NCBI GenBank assembly: GCA_016715405.1
Contig: JADKAE010000050.1
Coordinates: 48,125-112,124 of the forward strand
Reading direction: 5' to 3'
DNA length: 64,000 bases
Origin: Saprospiraceae bacterium
GTDB taxonomy: Bacteria; Bacteroidota; Bacteroidia; Chitinophagales; Saprospiraceae
Below are positions 15,274 through 24,942 of the stretch, piece by piece. Numbering within the stretch: the stretch's first letter is position 1; each line of letters opens with the position of its first letter. Made by a program: the position numbers and the translations under genes. Below the pieces are notes generated by a model, which worked only from the letters and a program-made list of their open reading frames with translations, ran no database searches and was not told the origin of the DNA.

Positions 15274-16227
15274 ATGAATGAGTTGACCTTAGAGCAAGAA
15301 TTTCAGGCAAAAATCGATGCGGATCTCAAAATAGAGCCCAAAGATTGGATGCCCGATGCCTATCGCAAAACCCTGATCAGGCAGATCTCCCAACACGCCC
15401 ACTCCGAAATTGTCGGCATGTTGCCCGAAGGCAACTGGATATCGCGCGCGCCCTCGCTGCGCCGCAAGGTAGCTTTGCTGGCCAAAGTTCAGGATGAAGG
15501 CGGGCACGGCCTCTACCTCTACAGCGCCACCGAAACGCTGGGCATAGACCGCGAAGAGCTCATCGAAGACCTGCACAGCGGCAAAGCCAAATACAGCAGC
15601 ATTTTTAACTACCCATCATTGAATTGGGCCGACATCGGCGCTATCGGCTGGCTGGTTGACGGCGCTGCCATCATGAACCAGGTGGCACTATGCCGTACTT
15701 CTTACGGCCCCTACGCCCGGGCTATGGTGCGCATTTGCAAAGAAGAAAGCTTTCACCAGCGGCAGGGCTACGAAATATTGCTCAGTCTGTGCCGCGGTAC
15801 GGAAGTACAAAAACGCATGGCCCAGGATGCCATCAACCGCTGGTGGTGGCCCTCGCTGATGATGTTCGGCCCGCCCGACACGGATTCGCCCAATTCCGAG
15901 CAATCAATGAAATGGCGCATCAAACGCCAGTCAAACGACGAACTGCGCCAGCGCTTTATCGATATGACGGTGCCCCAGGCCGACTTCCTCGGGTTGGTAG
16001 TCCCCGACCCGCAACTCAAATGGAATGAAGAGCGCGGCCACTACGATTTCGGGCCTATCGACTGGGAAGAGTTTCGCAATGTGCTCAAAGGCAACGGCCA
16101 ATGCAACCGCCAGCGCATGAAAGACCGCATCAAAGCCCACGAAGAGGGCGCCTGGGTGCGCGAAGCAGCTATGGCTTATGCCGAAAAACGCAGCCGGCGC
16201 CAGGAGCAAGTATCCAGCGTAGCTTAA
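15274..16227 (+). CDS. paaA: 1,2-phenylacetyl-CoA epoxidase, catalytic subunit PaaA
   Basis: 317 residues from the ATG at 15274; a TTG at 15247 in frame lies inside the -7 element and is rejected. PaaA is the di-iron subunit of the multicomponent monooxygenase that epoxidises the ring of phenylacetyl-CoA. Both iron-ligand E..H motifs are visible: QDEGGHGLYLYSATETLG near residue 72 and CKEESFHQRQGYE near 155. Length fits the family (~310-330). It starts the paaABC set and is probably controlled by the palindrome just upstream. Confidence 0.95.
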   Translation: MNELTLEQEFQAKIDADLKIEPKDWMPDAYRKTLIRQISQHAHSEIVGMLPEGNWISRAPSLRRKVALLAKVQDEGGHGLYLYSATETLGIDREELIEDLHSGKAKYSSIFNYPSLNWADIGAIGWLVDGAAIMNQVALCRTSYGPYARAMVRICKEESFHQRQGYEILLSLCRGTEVQKRMAQDAINRWWWPSLMMFGPPDTDSPNSEQSMKWRIKRQSNDELRQRFIDMTVPQADFLGLVVPDPQLKWNEERGHYDFGPIDWEEFRNVLKGNGQCNRQRMKDRIKAHEEGAWVREAAMAYAEKRSRRQEQVSSVA

Positions 16228-16255
16228 GTTTTTATCAAGCAAAACAGTTGTCACC

Positions 16256-16540
16256 ATGAAAAATAACTGGCCCTTGTGGGAGGTATTCATCCGCAGCAAA
16301 AACGGACTCAACCACAAACACGTAGGTAGCCTCCATGCCGCCGATGCGGCTATGGCTATCGAAAATGCCCGCGACGTGTATACCCGCCGCAACGAAGGCG
16401 TAAGCATATGGGTGGTGGAATCTAAATATATCACGGCTTCCAACCCCGAAGACAGCGACGCTTTTTTCGACCCGGCCAACGACAAGGTGTATCGCCACCC
16501 CACTTTTTACAATTTGCCCGATGAGGTGAAACACATTTAA
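16256..16540 (+). CDS. paaB: 1,2-phenylacetyl-CoA epoxidase subunit PaaB
   Basis: 94 residues, the usual size. The sequence follows the family pattern WPLWEVFIRSKNGLNHKHVG, HAADAAMAIENARDVYTRR and EGVSIWVVES, and ends with PTFYNLPDEVKHI. PaaB is a small bridging subunit of the PaaABCE complex. It lies 28 bases after paaA and 44 bases before paaC, so co-transcription is likely. Confidence 0.95.
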   Translation: MKNNWPLWEVFIRSKNGLNHKHVGSLHAADAAMAIENARDVYTRRNEGVSIWVVESKYITASNPEDSDAFFDPANDKVYRHPTFYNLPDEVKHI

Positions 16541-16584
16541 GAAACTTCAGCCTTTTAACCAAGCCATATTAATCAAGCTTTGCC

Positions 16585-17352
16585 ATGACCACCGCAAATT
16601 TGCCACAAGCCCGCTTCGAGTACTTACTCCGACTGGGCGACAACGCCCTGATTCTCGGCCAGCGCTTGTCGGAATGGTGTGGTCATGGCCCGGTGTTGGA
16701 GCAAGACATCGCCATCACTAACATCGCGCTCGACCACATCGGACAGGCGCGGTCGATTTATGCCTACGCTGCCGAACTGGAAGGCAAAGGTCGCTCCGAA
16801 GATGACATTGCCTTCCTTCGCGATGCCTGGGATTTTCACAACGTACAACTCGTAGAACAACCCAACGAAGACTGGGCTTACACCATCGTACGCCAGTTTT
16901 TATTCGATTCCGCTAATTATTACTTATACCAGTCGCTTACCCGTAGCAGCGACGAGCAGATAAAAGCCATTGCCGAAAAATCGCTTAAAGAGATCACCTA
17001 TCACCTGCGCTACAGCTCGGAGTGGATGATCCGCCTGGGCGACGGCACCGAGCTGAGTCACCAGAAAATGCAAACCGCCCTCGACGACCTCTGGATGTTT
17101 TCGGGTGAAATACTAATGATGGACGACCTGGACAAGTTTATGCATGACCTCGGCATCGGCGCCGACCTCGACGCCATCAAACCCCTTGTAGATGCTAAAC
17201 GGCGGGATGTAATCAGTGAAGCTACGCTTCGCATCCCCGAAAATCCATGGATGCAATCCGGCGGCAAGCAAGGCCGTCACTCCGAATTCCTCGGCCATAT
17301 GCTCTCCGATATGCAGTTTATGCAAAGAGCGTATCCGGGAATGAGTTGGTGA
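16585..17352 (+). CDS. paaC: 1,2-phenylacetyl-CoA epoxidase structural subunit PaaC
   Basis: 255 residues, typical PaaC length. Helical ferritin-like protein with the family hallmarks LGDNALILGQRLSEWCGHGP, ITNIALDHIGQARSIY, ITYHLRYSSEWMIRLGDG and a C-terminal GRHSEFLGHMLSDMQ. PaaC pairs with PaaA as the non-catalytic subunit. paaD (Fe-S maturation) and paaE (reductase) do not follow; the next gene is on the other strand, so those functions must lie elsewhere. Confidence 0.95.
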   Translation: MTTANLPQARFEYLLRLGDNALILGQRLSEWCGHGPVLEQDIAITNIALDHIGQARSIYAYAAELEGKGRSEDDIAFLRDAWDFHNVQLVEQPNEDWAYTIVRQFLFDSANYYLYQSLTRSSDEQIKAIAEKSLKEITYHLRYSSEWMIRLGDGTELSHQKMQTALDDLWMFSGEILMMDDLDKFMHDLGIGADLDAIKPLVDAKRRDVISEATLRIPENPWMQSGGKQGRHSEFLGHMLSDMQFMQRAYPGMSW

Positions 17353-17382
17353 ACAGTTGGTGAACAAACAGTTCACTGTTCA
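17345..17382. repeat. Short inverted repeat (GTGAACA words) between convergent genes
   Basis: GTTGGTGAACAGTTGGTGAAC is followed by CAGTTCACTGTTCAC, giving a hairpin that overlaps the paaC stop and precedes the stop of the convergent gene. It may act as a bidirectional terminator. It looks like a short relative of the heptamer hairpins. Confidence 0.55.
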
Positions 17383-17390
17383 CAATCAGT

Positions 17391-18419
17391 CTACTTCTCC
17401 TCCTTCGTCGTCGTCTCCACCTTTATCGTCACAGGTTGCTGGCCGCCTGGGCTACCTGTGCGGGTGAGTAGTTTGAGCAAATCAAACCAGAAAGGGGCGC
17501 CTTGAGAAATGGCAAGTGCGGTGACGACCCAGCCCAGTAGTTTGAGCAGCCAGTCCAAAATGTTCTTGTCTTGGTAATCAGATGCCTCCCAGCCCAGGCC
17601 CAGCGGTGTGGCGGCGCCTTCGAGGTCCTCGCTGATCAATGTATTGAGTTTAGTTTTCAAATCGCCCAGGTTATCGGCTATCTCTTCCTGGGTAGCATTT
17701 GAATCCAGCGGGGTAGTTTCATAGTTTGCACTTCGGTCGCTATCCACAAAATCGGTGGCTATTTGCAGGATTTCCTGCCGGGCGGTAGAATTTTGAGATA
17801 GCGAGCGATACATCGCAAACGTGTCTGCATCAAGGCTCACGGCGATGGTAAAACCGATAAAAAAGATGAGATACTGTACATTGCGCTTATACCACGCTGA
17901 AGTAAGCGACATCATTTCATTGAAATAATTGGCGATAGCCTCTTCCGCTTTATTTATTTCTGCCTGAAATTCATCGGAAACATCCCGCGAGCTCAATGCT
18001 GCCTGGCTTTTCAGCGTTTCGAGGTGGCTGCGCAGGTCTTTGTCTTTTACACCTTCGAGGCTCACCCCCTCATTGCCTGAGGGCGTATCGAGTGAACGTT
18101 CGCCATCGGGAGGTGTAGGGCCTTCCAGCATATCTTTTACTACCGCTACAAATTGCGTAGGACTCAAATAAGCGGGCAGTGTTTTGCTCATCAGACCTTT
18201 AGTAAGGTATTTTTTATATACCGTACTGGTCTTAAATTTGTCGATGAGTTCTTTTTGTGCTTCTTTTGATTCGAGTTCCAGCAAACTTGCTGCCGACTTG
18301 AGCAGAAGTTTGCCCCGCAGGGAAGTAAAATTGGCAAAAATCTCCTGAAGAATGGAAGCCAGAATACTCAGCAAAAAGTAGGTAAAGATGAGGCCGATAA
18401 TAATTTCCAGCGCTTTCAT
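17391..18419 (-). CDS. Membrane protein of unknown function
   Basis: 342 residues. A hydrophobic N-terminal helix (MKALEIIIGLIFTYFLLSILA, 1-25) leads into a basic helix. A second membrane segment lies near 185-205 (VQYLIFFIGFTIAVSLD) and a third near 290-312 (LLGWVVTALAISQGAPFWF). The stretches between them are polar and helical (about 50-180 and 210-285). The C-terminus is charged (VKVETTTKEEK-like). I recognise no catalytic motif. It is convergent with paaC and divergent from the metalloprotease gene, so it is probably a single-gene unit. Confidence 0.75.
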   Translation of the reverse strand: MKALEIIIGLIFTYFLLSILASILQEIFANFTSLRGKLLLKSAASLLELESKEAQKELIDKFKTSTVYKKYLTKGLMSKTLPAYLSPTQFVAVVKDMLEGPTPPDGERSLDTPSGNEGVSLEGVKDKDLRSHLETLKSQAALSSRDVSDEFQAEINKAEEAIANYFNEMMSLTSAWYKRNVQYLIFFIGFTIAVSLDADTFAMYRSLSQNSTARQEILQIATDFVDSDRSANYETTPLDSNATQEEIADNLGDLKTKLNTLISEDLEGAATPLGLGWEASDYQDKNILDWLLKLLGWVVTALAISQGAPFWFDLLKLLTRTGSPGGQQPVTIKVETTTKEEK

Positions 18420-18578
18420 GAATTATGGGTTTTGTTGGATAAGTGACTAAGATAGCATAAATTTGAAAACATATTGCAAGCCCTGTTATAAATCATCAAC
18501 ATACTCTTTGTAGAAAACTTTGATTATTTGCTTTTGCTAAGCAATAGGTGTCGCTTCGTTCACATAGATAGAGTTGCC

Positions 18579-21500
18579 ATGAAACAAATAATGTTGGTGA
18601 TTTGCTGGTTATTGCCGGCATATTGGGGATATAGCCAGAATTATTGGACTCCCTTCCCGGAAGAAGATATTCCGCTAAGTGGCCCTCGGTATATCACGCC
18701 CAATAAATTCGCAGCGTTGGCCCTTGATACCACCCTCTTAATGCAAACGCTGCGGCAGGCGCCCCACGAACAAGACATATCGTCATTTGACAGCCCAACG
18801 ATCCTGTCCGTACCCACCCCCGAGGGTGATGTACTGCAATTTCGCATCGTACGCTACGATATGATGGAACCCGGGCTTGCTGCGCGGTATCCCGGTATTA
18901 TGACATTCCTTGGTGTGAGTACGGGCCGAAATCCATACTTCATTCGCTTCGACTGGACGGCGCGGGGTTTTCACGCCGCTTTCACTTCGCCGGGAGGCAA
19001 GGTGTTTATCGACCCCTATTGTTTTGACAATGTGTTGCATTACGTGAGTTATTACACCAGCGATTATCCGGCGCCCACCGAGCCGTTCGAGTGTCACATT
19101 ACTAAAGAACAAATAAACTCAGGCTTGCAGCAGGAGGGAAATGAGGAAGAAAAGGCCGGCGATTGTGTCTTTCGCTCGTACCGCCTGGCTGTAGCTACCA
19201 CGGGGGAATACTCCAATTTCCACGGCGCCGATGATCCCTCAGAATCAGCATTGGTGCTGTCTGCCGTGGTCACCGCCGTCAATCGCGTCAACCAGGTTTA
19301 TGAAAAAGACGTGACCATCCGGATGATCCTCATCGCCAATACCGATGACGTGTTTTATTACGTTCCGGGCACAGATCCTTTTACCAACAACGATGGCGGC
19401 ACTATGCTGGGCGAAAACCAAGCCAATATGGACTTGGTTATCGGCACGGCGAATTACGACATGGGGCACGTGTTTAGTACTGGCGGTGGTGGAGTGGCAA
19501 ATTTGAATAGCCCTTGTTCGACAACTTTAAAAGCCAGGGGCGTAACCGGCCTGGGCAATCCCATTGGGGATCCTTTTTATATCGATTATGTAGCCCACGA
19601 GATGGGGCATCAATTCGGAGCACACCATACGCAAAATAATAGCTGCAACAGGACTGACGCCACCGCTATGGAACCTGGCAGCGCCTCTACCATCATGGGA
19701 TATGCCGGAATTTGCCCGCCTAATATCCAGAACAACAGCGACGATTATTTGCACGGTATTAGCATACAGGAAATCGGCAATTTTGTAGCCTTTGGCAATG
19801 GCAATAGCTGCGATACGCCGCTGCCGTTTATCAATAGTCCACCTTCTGTTAGCGGGGGTAATGATCGCATAATACCCATTTCCACCCCCTTTATGCTTAC
19901 TGCTGCGGCGAATGACTCCGATGGCCATCCGATTGCATATTGTTGGGAGCAGTGGGATAATGAGGTAGGCGTCATGGCCCCGCAGTCGACAAACGCAGTG
20001 GGGCCTATGTTCCGCTCGTTTGACCCCAATAGTTCGCCTATTCGCTATTTCCCGCGCTTGCAGGATCTGGTCAACAACGTCTCGCCTACGTGGGAAGTAT
20101 TGCCATCGGTGGGTCGCGACATGGAATTCAGGATCACAGTACGCGACAACAACGGCACGGCCGGATGCACCGAGGAAGACAACATGGTGGTTACTACCGT
20201 TGACGGCATCGGCCCCTTTGTTGTTACGGCGCCCAATACCGTCGGAGTTACCTGGACGGAGGGCCAATCCGCAGCTGTGACATGGAATGTAGCCAATACC
20301 ACCTCTGCTCCCGTGAGTTGCAGCACAGTAGACATTTTCCTTTCATACGACGGTGGGTTTACGTACCCCGTTCAATTGGCCAACAATGTAACTAATAGCG
20401 GTTCGGCAACCGTAACCGTGCCTGCCGGTACTACCACTACCGCTCGTGTAATGGTAAAAGCGGAGGGTAATATCTTTTTTGATATTTCCAATTTCAATTT
20501 TTCGATAATTGCCGGCGCAGCGCCTGATTTTACCATGGGTACTACTCCAATCGAGCAGAGTGTTTGTCCTCCCAACGATGCCATTTTTACTATTCAAACA
20601 AGCTCAATTGGTGGTTTTTCAGGAAATATCACGCTTTCCCTGAGTGGGGCTCCGGCCGGAGTCTCCTATAGTTTTTCGCCCAACCCTGTGTCCGCCGGAA
20701 ATTCAAGTAATCTCACCATCAACAACCTCGCCGCTGCAACTCCCGGCGACTACAATATGCAAGCATCAGGCGTCGGCTTGCCAGGCGCCCGCATAGTCGA
20801 TATTACACTGACAATAGGCGTGGAAGCAGGTATTCCCAGTCCAGTCAGCCCTTCTAACGGCGCCCTGGATCATACTATAGTACCTTCGTTTAGCTGGAAT
20901 TCGGCTGCCAATGCCACTCAATACCAATTTGAACTTTCTGTCAGCTCTACATTTTCTACCACAATAACCAGTACGACAACCTCGTCTACCTCTTGGATGT
21001 CCACAATAGAACTTCAACCGCAAACCACCTATTATTGGAGGGTTCGCGGATTAAACAGCACCTGTACCAGCAATTGGTCGACCGTATATTCTTTCAGTAC
21101 GGTGCCTTGTTTTATATATAATAGTGCCGACGTGCCAAAGACGATACCCGCCACGGGGACTCCCACTATAACCTCAACGCTTAATATCACCGATTCGGGC
21201 ACTTTGCGCGATGTGAACGTAGTAAACTTAACCGGCACGCATACCTGGGTGAGTGATTTGATCATAAACCTCATTAGCCCATTGGGCACGTCAGTTCTCC
21301 TGTTTGATCAATTGTGCACCAACAATGACAATTTTAACCTCAACTACAACGATCAGGCAGCTTCGGCCACGATACCCTGCCCACCCACGGCAGGAGGCGC
21401 CTATCGCCCGGCAGGATTTCTGTCGACAATAAATGGTCAGTCGATGACAGGCCAATGGACCTTGCAAATACAGGATGTTTTCGGAGAAGATGGTGGGGAG

Positions 21501-22094
21501 TTGCAAAGCTGGGGTATCAGGGTATGTCCTTCGGGGTATAGCTCAGTGCTACCGGTAGAGTGGCTTTCTTTTGAAGCGAAGGCCATGGAAGACCGGTCCG
21601 CTATTGTTCTCGATTGGGCAACTGCTGCCGAATTCAACAACGCCGGCTTTCACATCGAGCGCAAGTCCCAGACGGAATCGGAATTTACGCCATTGGAATG
21701 GGTGGATACCAAAGGAAATGGCGGCGTCTCGCAGCGCTATCAATGGAGCGATCGCACCGCTCAGCGAGGGCTGCGTTACTACTACCGACTGCGACAATTG
21801 GACTACGACGGTATGGAATCCTATTCGCCCATACGTACGGCCATATTGGAGGGCAATGATATCAATTGCCGGCTTTCCTGGCAGGCCGGCCAGGCTTTGC
21901 TTTTGTTGGGTTGCCCGCTCACTACCGGCCCCGCTGCGACTTGTTCGCTTTACAATATACAGGGGCAGCAATTATTATCGCAGCAAGTGGGCGTAGGTAT
22001 GCACACCATCCCGCTTGATTATTTGCCGCAAGGCATATATCTGGTGGTGGTACAGGCGGGAAATGAAATATTTGCAAAACGTATTGTGAGGTGA
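18579..22094 (+). CDS. Secreted M12-type zinc metalloprotease with P/homoB domain and T9SS sorting tail
   Basis: 1171 residues from the ATG at 18579, which starts a signal peptide (MKQIMLVICWLLPAYWGYSQ). A propeptide-like region is followed by a reprolysin-type domain (~195-410) with the zinc motif HEMGHQFGAHH at about residue 340 and a downstream Met-turn-like MEPGSASTIMGYAG. Ig-like and fibronectin-III-like modules follow (VSPSNGALDHTIVPSFSWN...YYWRVRG). A proprotein-convertase P domain occupies ~843-987 (TWVSDLIINLISPLGT, GQWTLQIQDVFGEDGGEL). The end is a type A T9SS tail (YSPIRTAIL, LPQGIYLVVVQAG, KRIVR). Likely exported by T9SS to digest proteins outside the cell. No frameshift. Confidence 0.92.
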   Translation: MKQIMLVICWLLPAYWGYSQNYWTPFPEEDIPLSGPRYITPNKFAALALDTTLLMQTLRQAPHEQDISSFDSPTILSVPTPEGDVLQFRIVRYDMMEPGLAARYPGIMTFLGVSTGRNPYFIRFDWTARGFHAAFTSPGGKVFIDPYCFDNVLHYVSYYTSDYPAPTEPFECHITKEQINSGLQQEGNEEEKAGDCVFRSYRLAVATTGEYSNFHGADDPSESALVLSAVVTAVNRVNQVYEKDVTIRMILIANTDDVFYYVPGTDPFTNNDGGTMLGENQANMDLVIGTANYDMGHVFSTGGGGVANLNSPCSTTLKARGVTGLGNPIGDPFYIDYVAHEMGHQFGAHHTQNNSCNRTDATAMEPGSASTIMGYAGICPPNIQNNSDDYLHGISIQEIGNFVAFGNGNSCDTPLPFINSPPSVSGGNDRIIPISTPFMLTAAANDSDGHPIAYCWEQWDNEVGVMAPQSTNAVGPMFRSFDPNSSPIRYFPRLQDLVNNVSPTWEVLPSVGRDMEFRITVRDNNGTAGCTEEDNMVVTTVDGIGPFVVTAPNTVGVTWTEGQSAAVTWNVANTTSAPVSCSTVDIFLSYDGGFTYPVQLANNVTNSGSATVTVPAGTTTTARVMVKAEGNIFFDISNFNFSIIAGAAPDFTMGTTPIEQSVCPPNDAIFTIQTSSIGGFSGNITLSLSGAPAGVSYSFSPNPVSAGNSSNLTINNLAAATPGDYNMQASGVGLPGARIVDITLTIGVEAGIPSPVSPSNGALDHTIVPSFSWNSAANATQYQFELSVSSTFSTTITSTTTSSTSWMSTIELQPQTTYYWRVRGLNSTCTSNWSTVYSFSTVPCFIYNSADVPKTIPATGTPTITSTLNITDSGTLRDVNVVNLTGTHTWVSDLIINLISPLGTSVLLFDQLCTNNDNFNLNYNDQAASATIPCPPTAGGAYRPAGFLSTINGQSMTGQWTLQIQDVFGEDGGELQSWGIRVCPSGYSSVLPVEWLSFEAKAMEDRSAIVLDWATAAEFNNAGFHIERKSQTESEFTPLEWVDTKGNGGVSQRYQWSDRTAQRGLRYYYRLRQLDYDGMESYSPIRTAILEGNDINCRLSWQAGQALLLLGCPLTTGPAATCSLYNIQGQQLLSQQVGVGMHTIPLDYLPQGIYLVVVQAGNEIFAKRIVR

Positions 22095-22157
22095 TTCATA
22101 GGGACGAAAATTGACTTGCCGGGTATGCTTCATTGATGTATTAATTTATATTTACGA

Positions 22158-23399
22158 ATGGAAATTTTTACGCTCATTACGATTTTAACGGTTCTTTCAG
22201 CGGCATTCGCGTATATCAATACCCGGTTTTTGAAATTGCCCTTCACCATTGGGTTGATGATCATAGCGATTTCTTTCACCCTGCTGATCTTGTTGCTGGG
22301 ATGGTTTGAGAACGACATATTAGAGGACTCAAAAGCCTTAATACAAGCCATTGATTTCAAAACAGTGCTGCTTGACGTCATGTTGAGCTTCCTGTTATTT
22401 GCCGGGGCTCTACATACCAAATTGGAAGGCCTCAAAAAAAATCGATGGCCCATAGCGATGTTTGCCACATTAGGCATGGTCTTATCGGCTTTTATAGTCG
22501 GCACACTCATGTATTACCTAATGCAGGTTTTTAATTATCCTATCGATTATACATATTGCCTGCTTTTCGGTGCATTGATATCGCCAACAGACCCTATAGC
22601 CGTGCTGGGAATACTTAAAGAAGCCCGTGCCCCAAAGCAGTTGGAAACAAAAATCGTAGGGGAGTCTTTGTTCAATGACGGAGTAGGCGTAGTACTTTTT
22701 TTGGTGATTTTTGGAATGGCGAAAGAAGGCGTAGAGGCCGTGACGTTTTCTCATATCAGTACCCTGTTATTGGAAGAAGTTGGTGGCGGTATCGTATTGG
22801 GACTGATTTCAGGATGGCTTGGTTTTCGGTTGATGAAAACGATCAATCACTATGAAACAGAAGTAATGATTACACTGGCTTTGGTGATGGGGGTATATGA
22901 ACTGGCCAGTTATATGCATTTTTCAGGTCCGCTAGCCGTGGTTGTTGCCGGCCTATTTATTGGCAATCAATCGCCTTCGGTAGCCTGGTCGCAAATTACG
23001 CAGGGATACGTGGATAAATTCTGGGAACTGATAGATGTTTTCCTTAATGCTATCCTTTTCGTGTTGATCGGTTTTGAACTGCTCATAGTCACTTTTAATG
23101 CTACTTATGTCACCTTAGGAATTATTGCTATACCTATCACGCTGCTGGCTCGTTATATTGCCCTGGTAGGCCCCATCGCGATATTTCGCAAGCGACTGGA
23201 ATTTATTCCGCGCACTAGTATTATTATGACATGGGGAGGCATTCGCGGGGGCATTTCAATCGCCCTTGCGCTTTCTCTGGAACCACAAATGGGGCGTGAT
23301 TTGTTTCTAACGATAACTTATATAATTGTAATTTTTTCAATAATCGGACAGGGCCTGACACTCGGTCCCTTGGTAAGGCGAATAATAAAAACGGATTAA
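22158..23399 (+). CDS. Na+(K+)/H+ antiporter, CPA1/NhaP type
   Basis: 413 residues, about twelve hydrophobic segments along the whole length. The CPA1 signature is present: LLFGALISPTDPIAVLGIL (the conserved S/TDP in TM4-5), then GESLFNDGVGVVLF (the ND motif of the ion-binding TM5-6 region), and WGGIRGGISIALALSL near the C-terminus. It exchanges cytoplasmic Na+ or K+ for H+ across the inner membrane for pH and salt balance. Ion specificity cannot be told from sequence. Confidence 0.9.
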   Translation: MEIFTLITILTVLSAAFAYINTRFLKLPFTIGLMIIAISFTLLILLLGWFENDILEDSKALIQAIDFKTVLLDVMLSFLLFAGALHTKLEGLKKNRWPIAMFATLGMVLSAFIVGTLMYYLMQVFNYPIDYTYCLLFGALISPTDPIAVLGILKEARAPKQLETKIVGESLFNDGVGVVLFLVIFGMAKEGVEAVTFSHISTLLLEEVGGGIVLGLISGWLGFRLMKTINHYETEVMITLALVMGVYELASYMHFSGPLAVVVAGLFIGNQSPSVAWSQITQGYVDKFWELIDVFLNAILFVLIGFELLIVTFNATYVTLGIIAIPITLLARYIALVGPIAIFRKRLEFIPRTSIIMTWGGIRGGISIALALSLEPQMGRDLFLTITYIIVIFSIIGQGLTLGPLVRRIIKTD

Positions 23400-23468
23400 T
23401 ACATCCCTATTGTTTTTACTTAAAAAAAATCAGAGATTCGAGCCTTAATTGCAAGACTCAACTCCTAA

Positions 23469-24872
23469 ATGGGAACACCGCTCTGCCTGGATAGTATACA
23501 GGCCATCCGCGACTTCTTTCTCAACGATAAAACTCCGGTTTATTTTATAGACTGGTGCTTGTTCACCGCAGTAGGCATGGACAAATGGATAAGTTCTTTA
23601 CAATTTGTTTGTGCAATTGACAATTTTGGCGGTCAACACCCCCGGATCGTTTCCTCCGATACTTTTCCATACGTAAATAAGGATGCCCTCGAAAAAGTCA
23701 ACCGGCTTTTGGTTTCCAATACAGCAATCAGCCAATACATCGACCGCCACCGCCACAACGGCGACGCCGGCAAGGCTATGTTTATGATGCTGGATGCGGA
23801 AACCGAAAAACTGGCCGGCCAACTCGGCCTCGAAGTATGCTTGCCTCCGGTGGCGCTGCGCCAATACTGCGACCACAAAGCTAATACAAACCGTATTGCT
23901 CAAAAAGCAGGGGTGCCCTGCGTGCCCTACGTGCTGGCTGTGGTGCATAGCTATGATCAACTGCGCCGCATCGCCGGCCATCTCGGCGAAAAACTCGTCG
24001 TGCAGCGGCCTTATGGCAACTCAGGCGCTACTACCTATTTTATCAATAGCAAAGCCGATTTTATCGCCCACCAGGAAGACATCGTCTGCGGGGAAGAGTT
24101 GAAGATTATGAAATACATCAACTGCCGCAGTACCGGACTCGAAGCCTGCGTGACCCGCCACGGCGTCGTGGTGACGCCTTTGACGGCTGAATTAATAGGA
24201 TTCCCCGAACTCACCGAGCACCAGGGCGGCTGGTGCGGCAATGAGATGTACGCCCATGCTTTCCCGCCTGAGATCAACGAGAAGGCAATGAGCTATACCA
24301 TCCGCATGGGCGAGCAACTCCGCAAAGAAGGTTATAAAGGTTATTTTGAACTCGATTTTTTAATTGATACCGACGACGGACAGTTTTTCCTCGGCGAGAT
24401 GAATCCCCGTTTTTCCGGTATATCGCCGCTCACTAATAATGCCAGCTTTGTACAGCAAGACCTGCCCCTGATGCTACTCCACCTGCTGGAATGGATGGAT
24501 GTCGACTACGAACTGGACGTGGCCGCCCTCAACGCCCGCTGGGCCAATCCGAAAAACCTCGAGCCCCTGTCGCTGCTTTATTTTTGTCATGTAGACGATA
24601 CGGTAGTGAAGGCCCCTCCTACAGGTATTTATCAACTACGATCTGACGGCAGTATTGCCCCAAGTCGTTTTGCTACTGATTTTGGAGATGTGAATGATAC
24701 AGATGAAGCCTTCTGGCTGAATGTCTCGGGCACTCATACCCGTATTGCACAAGGAGAGGAGGTTGGCGCTTTAATTCTAAAACAACGGGTAACCAGCAGT
24801 CCCAACCAACTCACGCCGCAGGCAGCAGCCTGGATTAAAGGAGTGAAAGGGCTGTTTGAGTTGGGACTTTAA
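23469..24872 (+). CDS. ATP-grasp domain protein (carboxylate-amine ligase / biotin-carboxylase-like)
   Basis: 467 residues. The N-terminal ~130 residues form a pre-ATP-grasp region. The ATP-grasp fold follows: KANTNRIAQKAGVPCVPYVL (~140-160), nucleotide-binding KLVVQRPYGNSGATTYFI (~175-195), and the metal-binding end FELDFLIDTDDGQFFLGEMNPRFSG (~295-322, with E and N ligands). Enzymes of this superfamily join a carboxylate to an amine, thiol or bicarbonate using ATP. I cannot assign the substrate; no biosynthetic partners flank it. The C-terminal ~110 residues are unassigned. Confidence 0.8.
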   Translation: MGTPLCLDSIQAIRDFFLNDKTPVYFIDWCLFTAVGMDKWISSLQFVCAIDNFGGQHPRIVSSDTFPYVNKDALEKVNRLLVSNTAISQYIDRHRHNGDAGKAMFMMLDAETEKLAGQLGLEVCLPPVALRQYCDHKANTNRIAQKAGVPCVPYVLAVVHSYDQLRRIAGHLGEKLVVQRPYGNSGATTYFINSKADFIAHQEDIVCGEELKIMKYINCRSTGLEACVTRHGVVVTPLTAELIGFPELTEHQGGWCGNEMYAHAFPPEINEKAMSYTIRMGEQLRKEGYKGYFELDFLIDTDDGQFFLGEMNPRFSGISPLTNNASFVQQDLPLMLLHLLEWMDVDYELDVAALNARWANPKNLEPLSLLYFCHVDDTVVKAPPTGIYQLRSDGSIAPSRFATDFGDVNDTDEAFWLNVSGTHTRIAQGEEVGALILKQRVTSSPNQLTPQAAAWIKGVKGLFELGL

Positions 24873-24940
24873 GACTGTAGGACTATACGACTTTATGACT
24901 GTATTCGTATAGTCTTATAGTCCTACAGTCGCAAAGTCTT
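24870..24940. repeat. Heptamer hairpin (GACTGTA/GGACTAT words), possible terminator
   Basis: AAGACTGTAGGACTATACG on the left and its near reverse complement CGTATAGTCTTATAGTCC plus TACAGTCGCAAAGTCTT on the right fill the 70 bases between two convergent stop codons. The words step at 7 bases, as in the GTTCTCT family, but the sequence differs. Confidence 0.75.
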
Positions 24941-24942
24941 CC

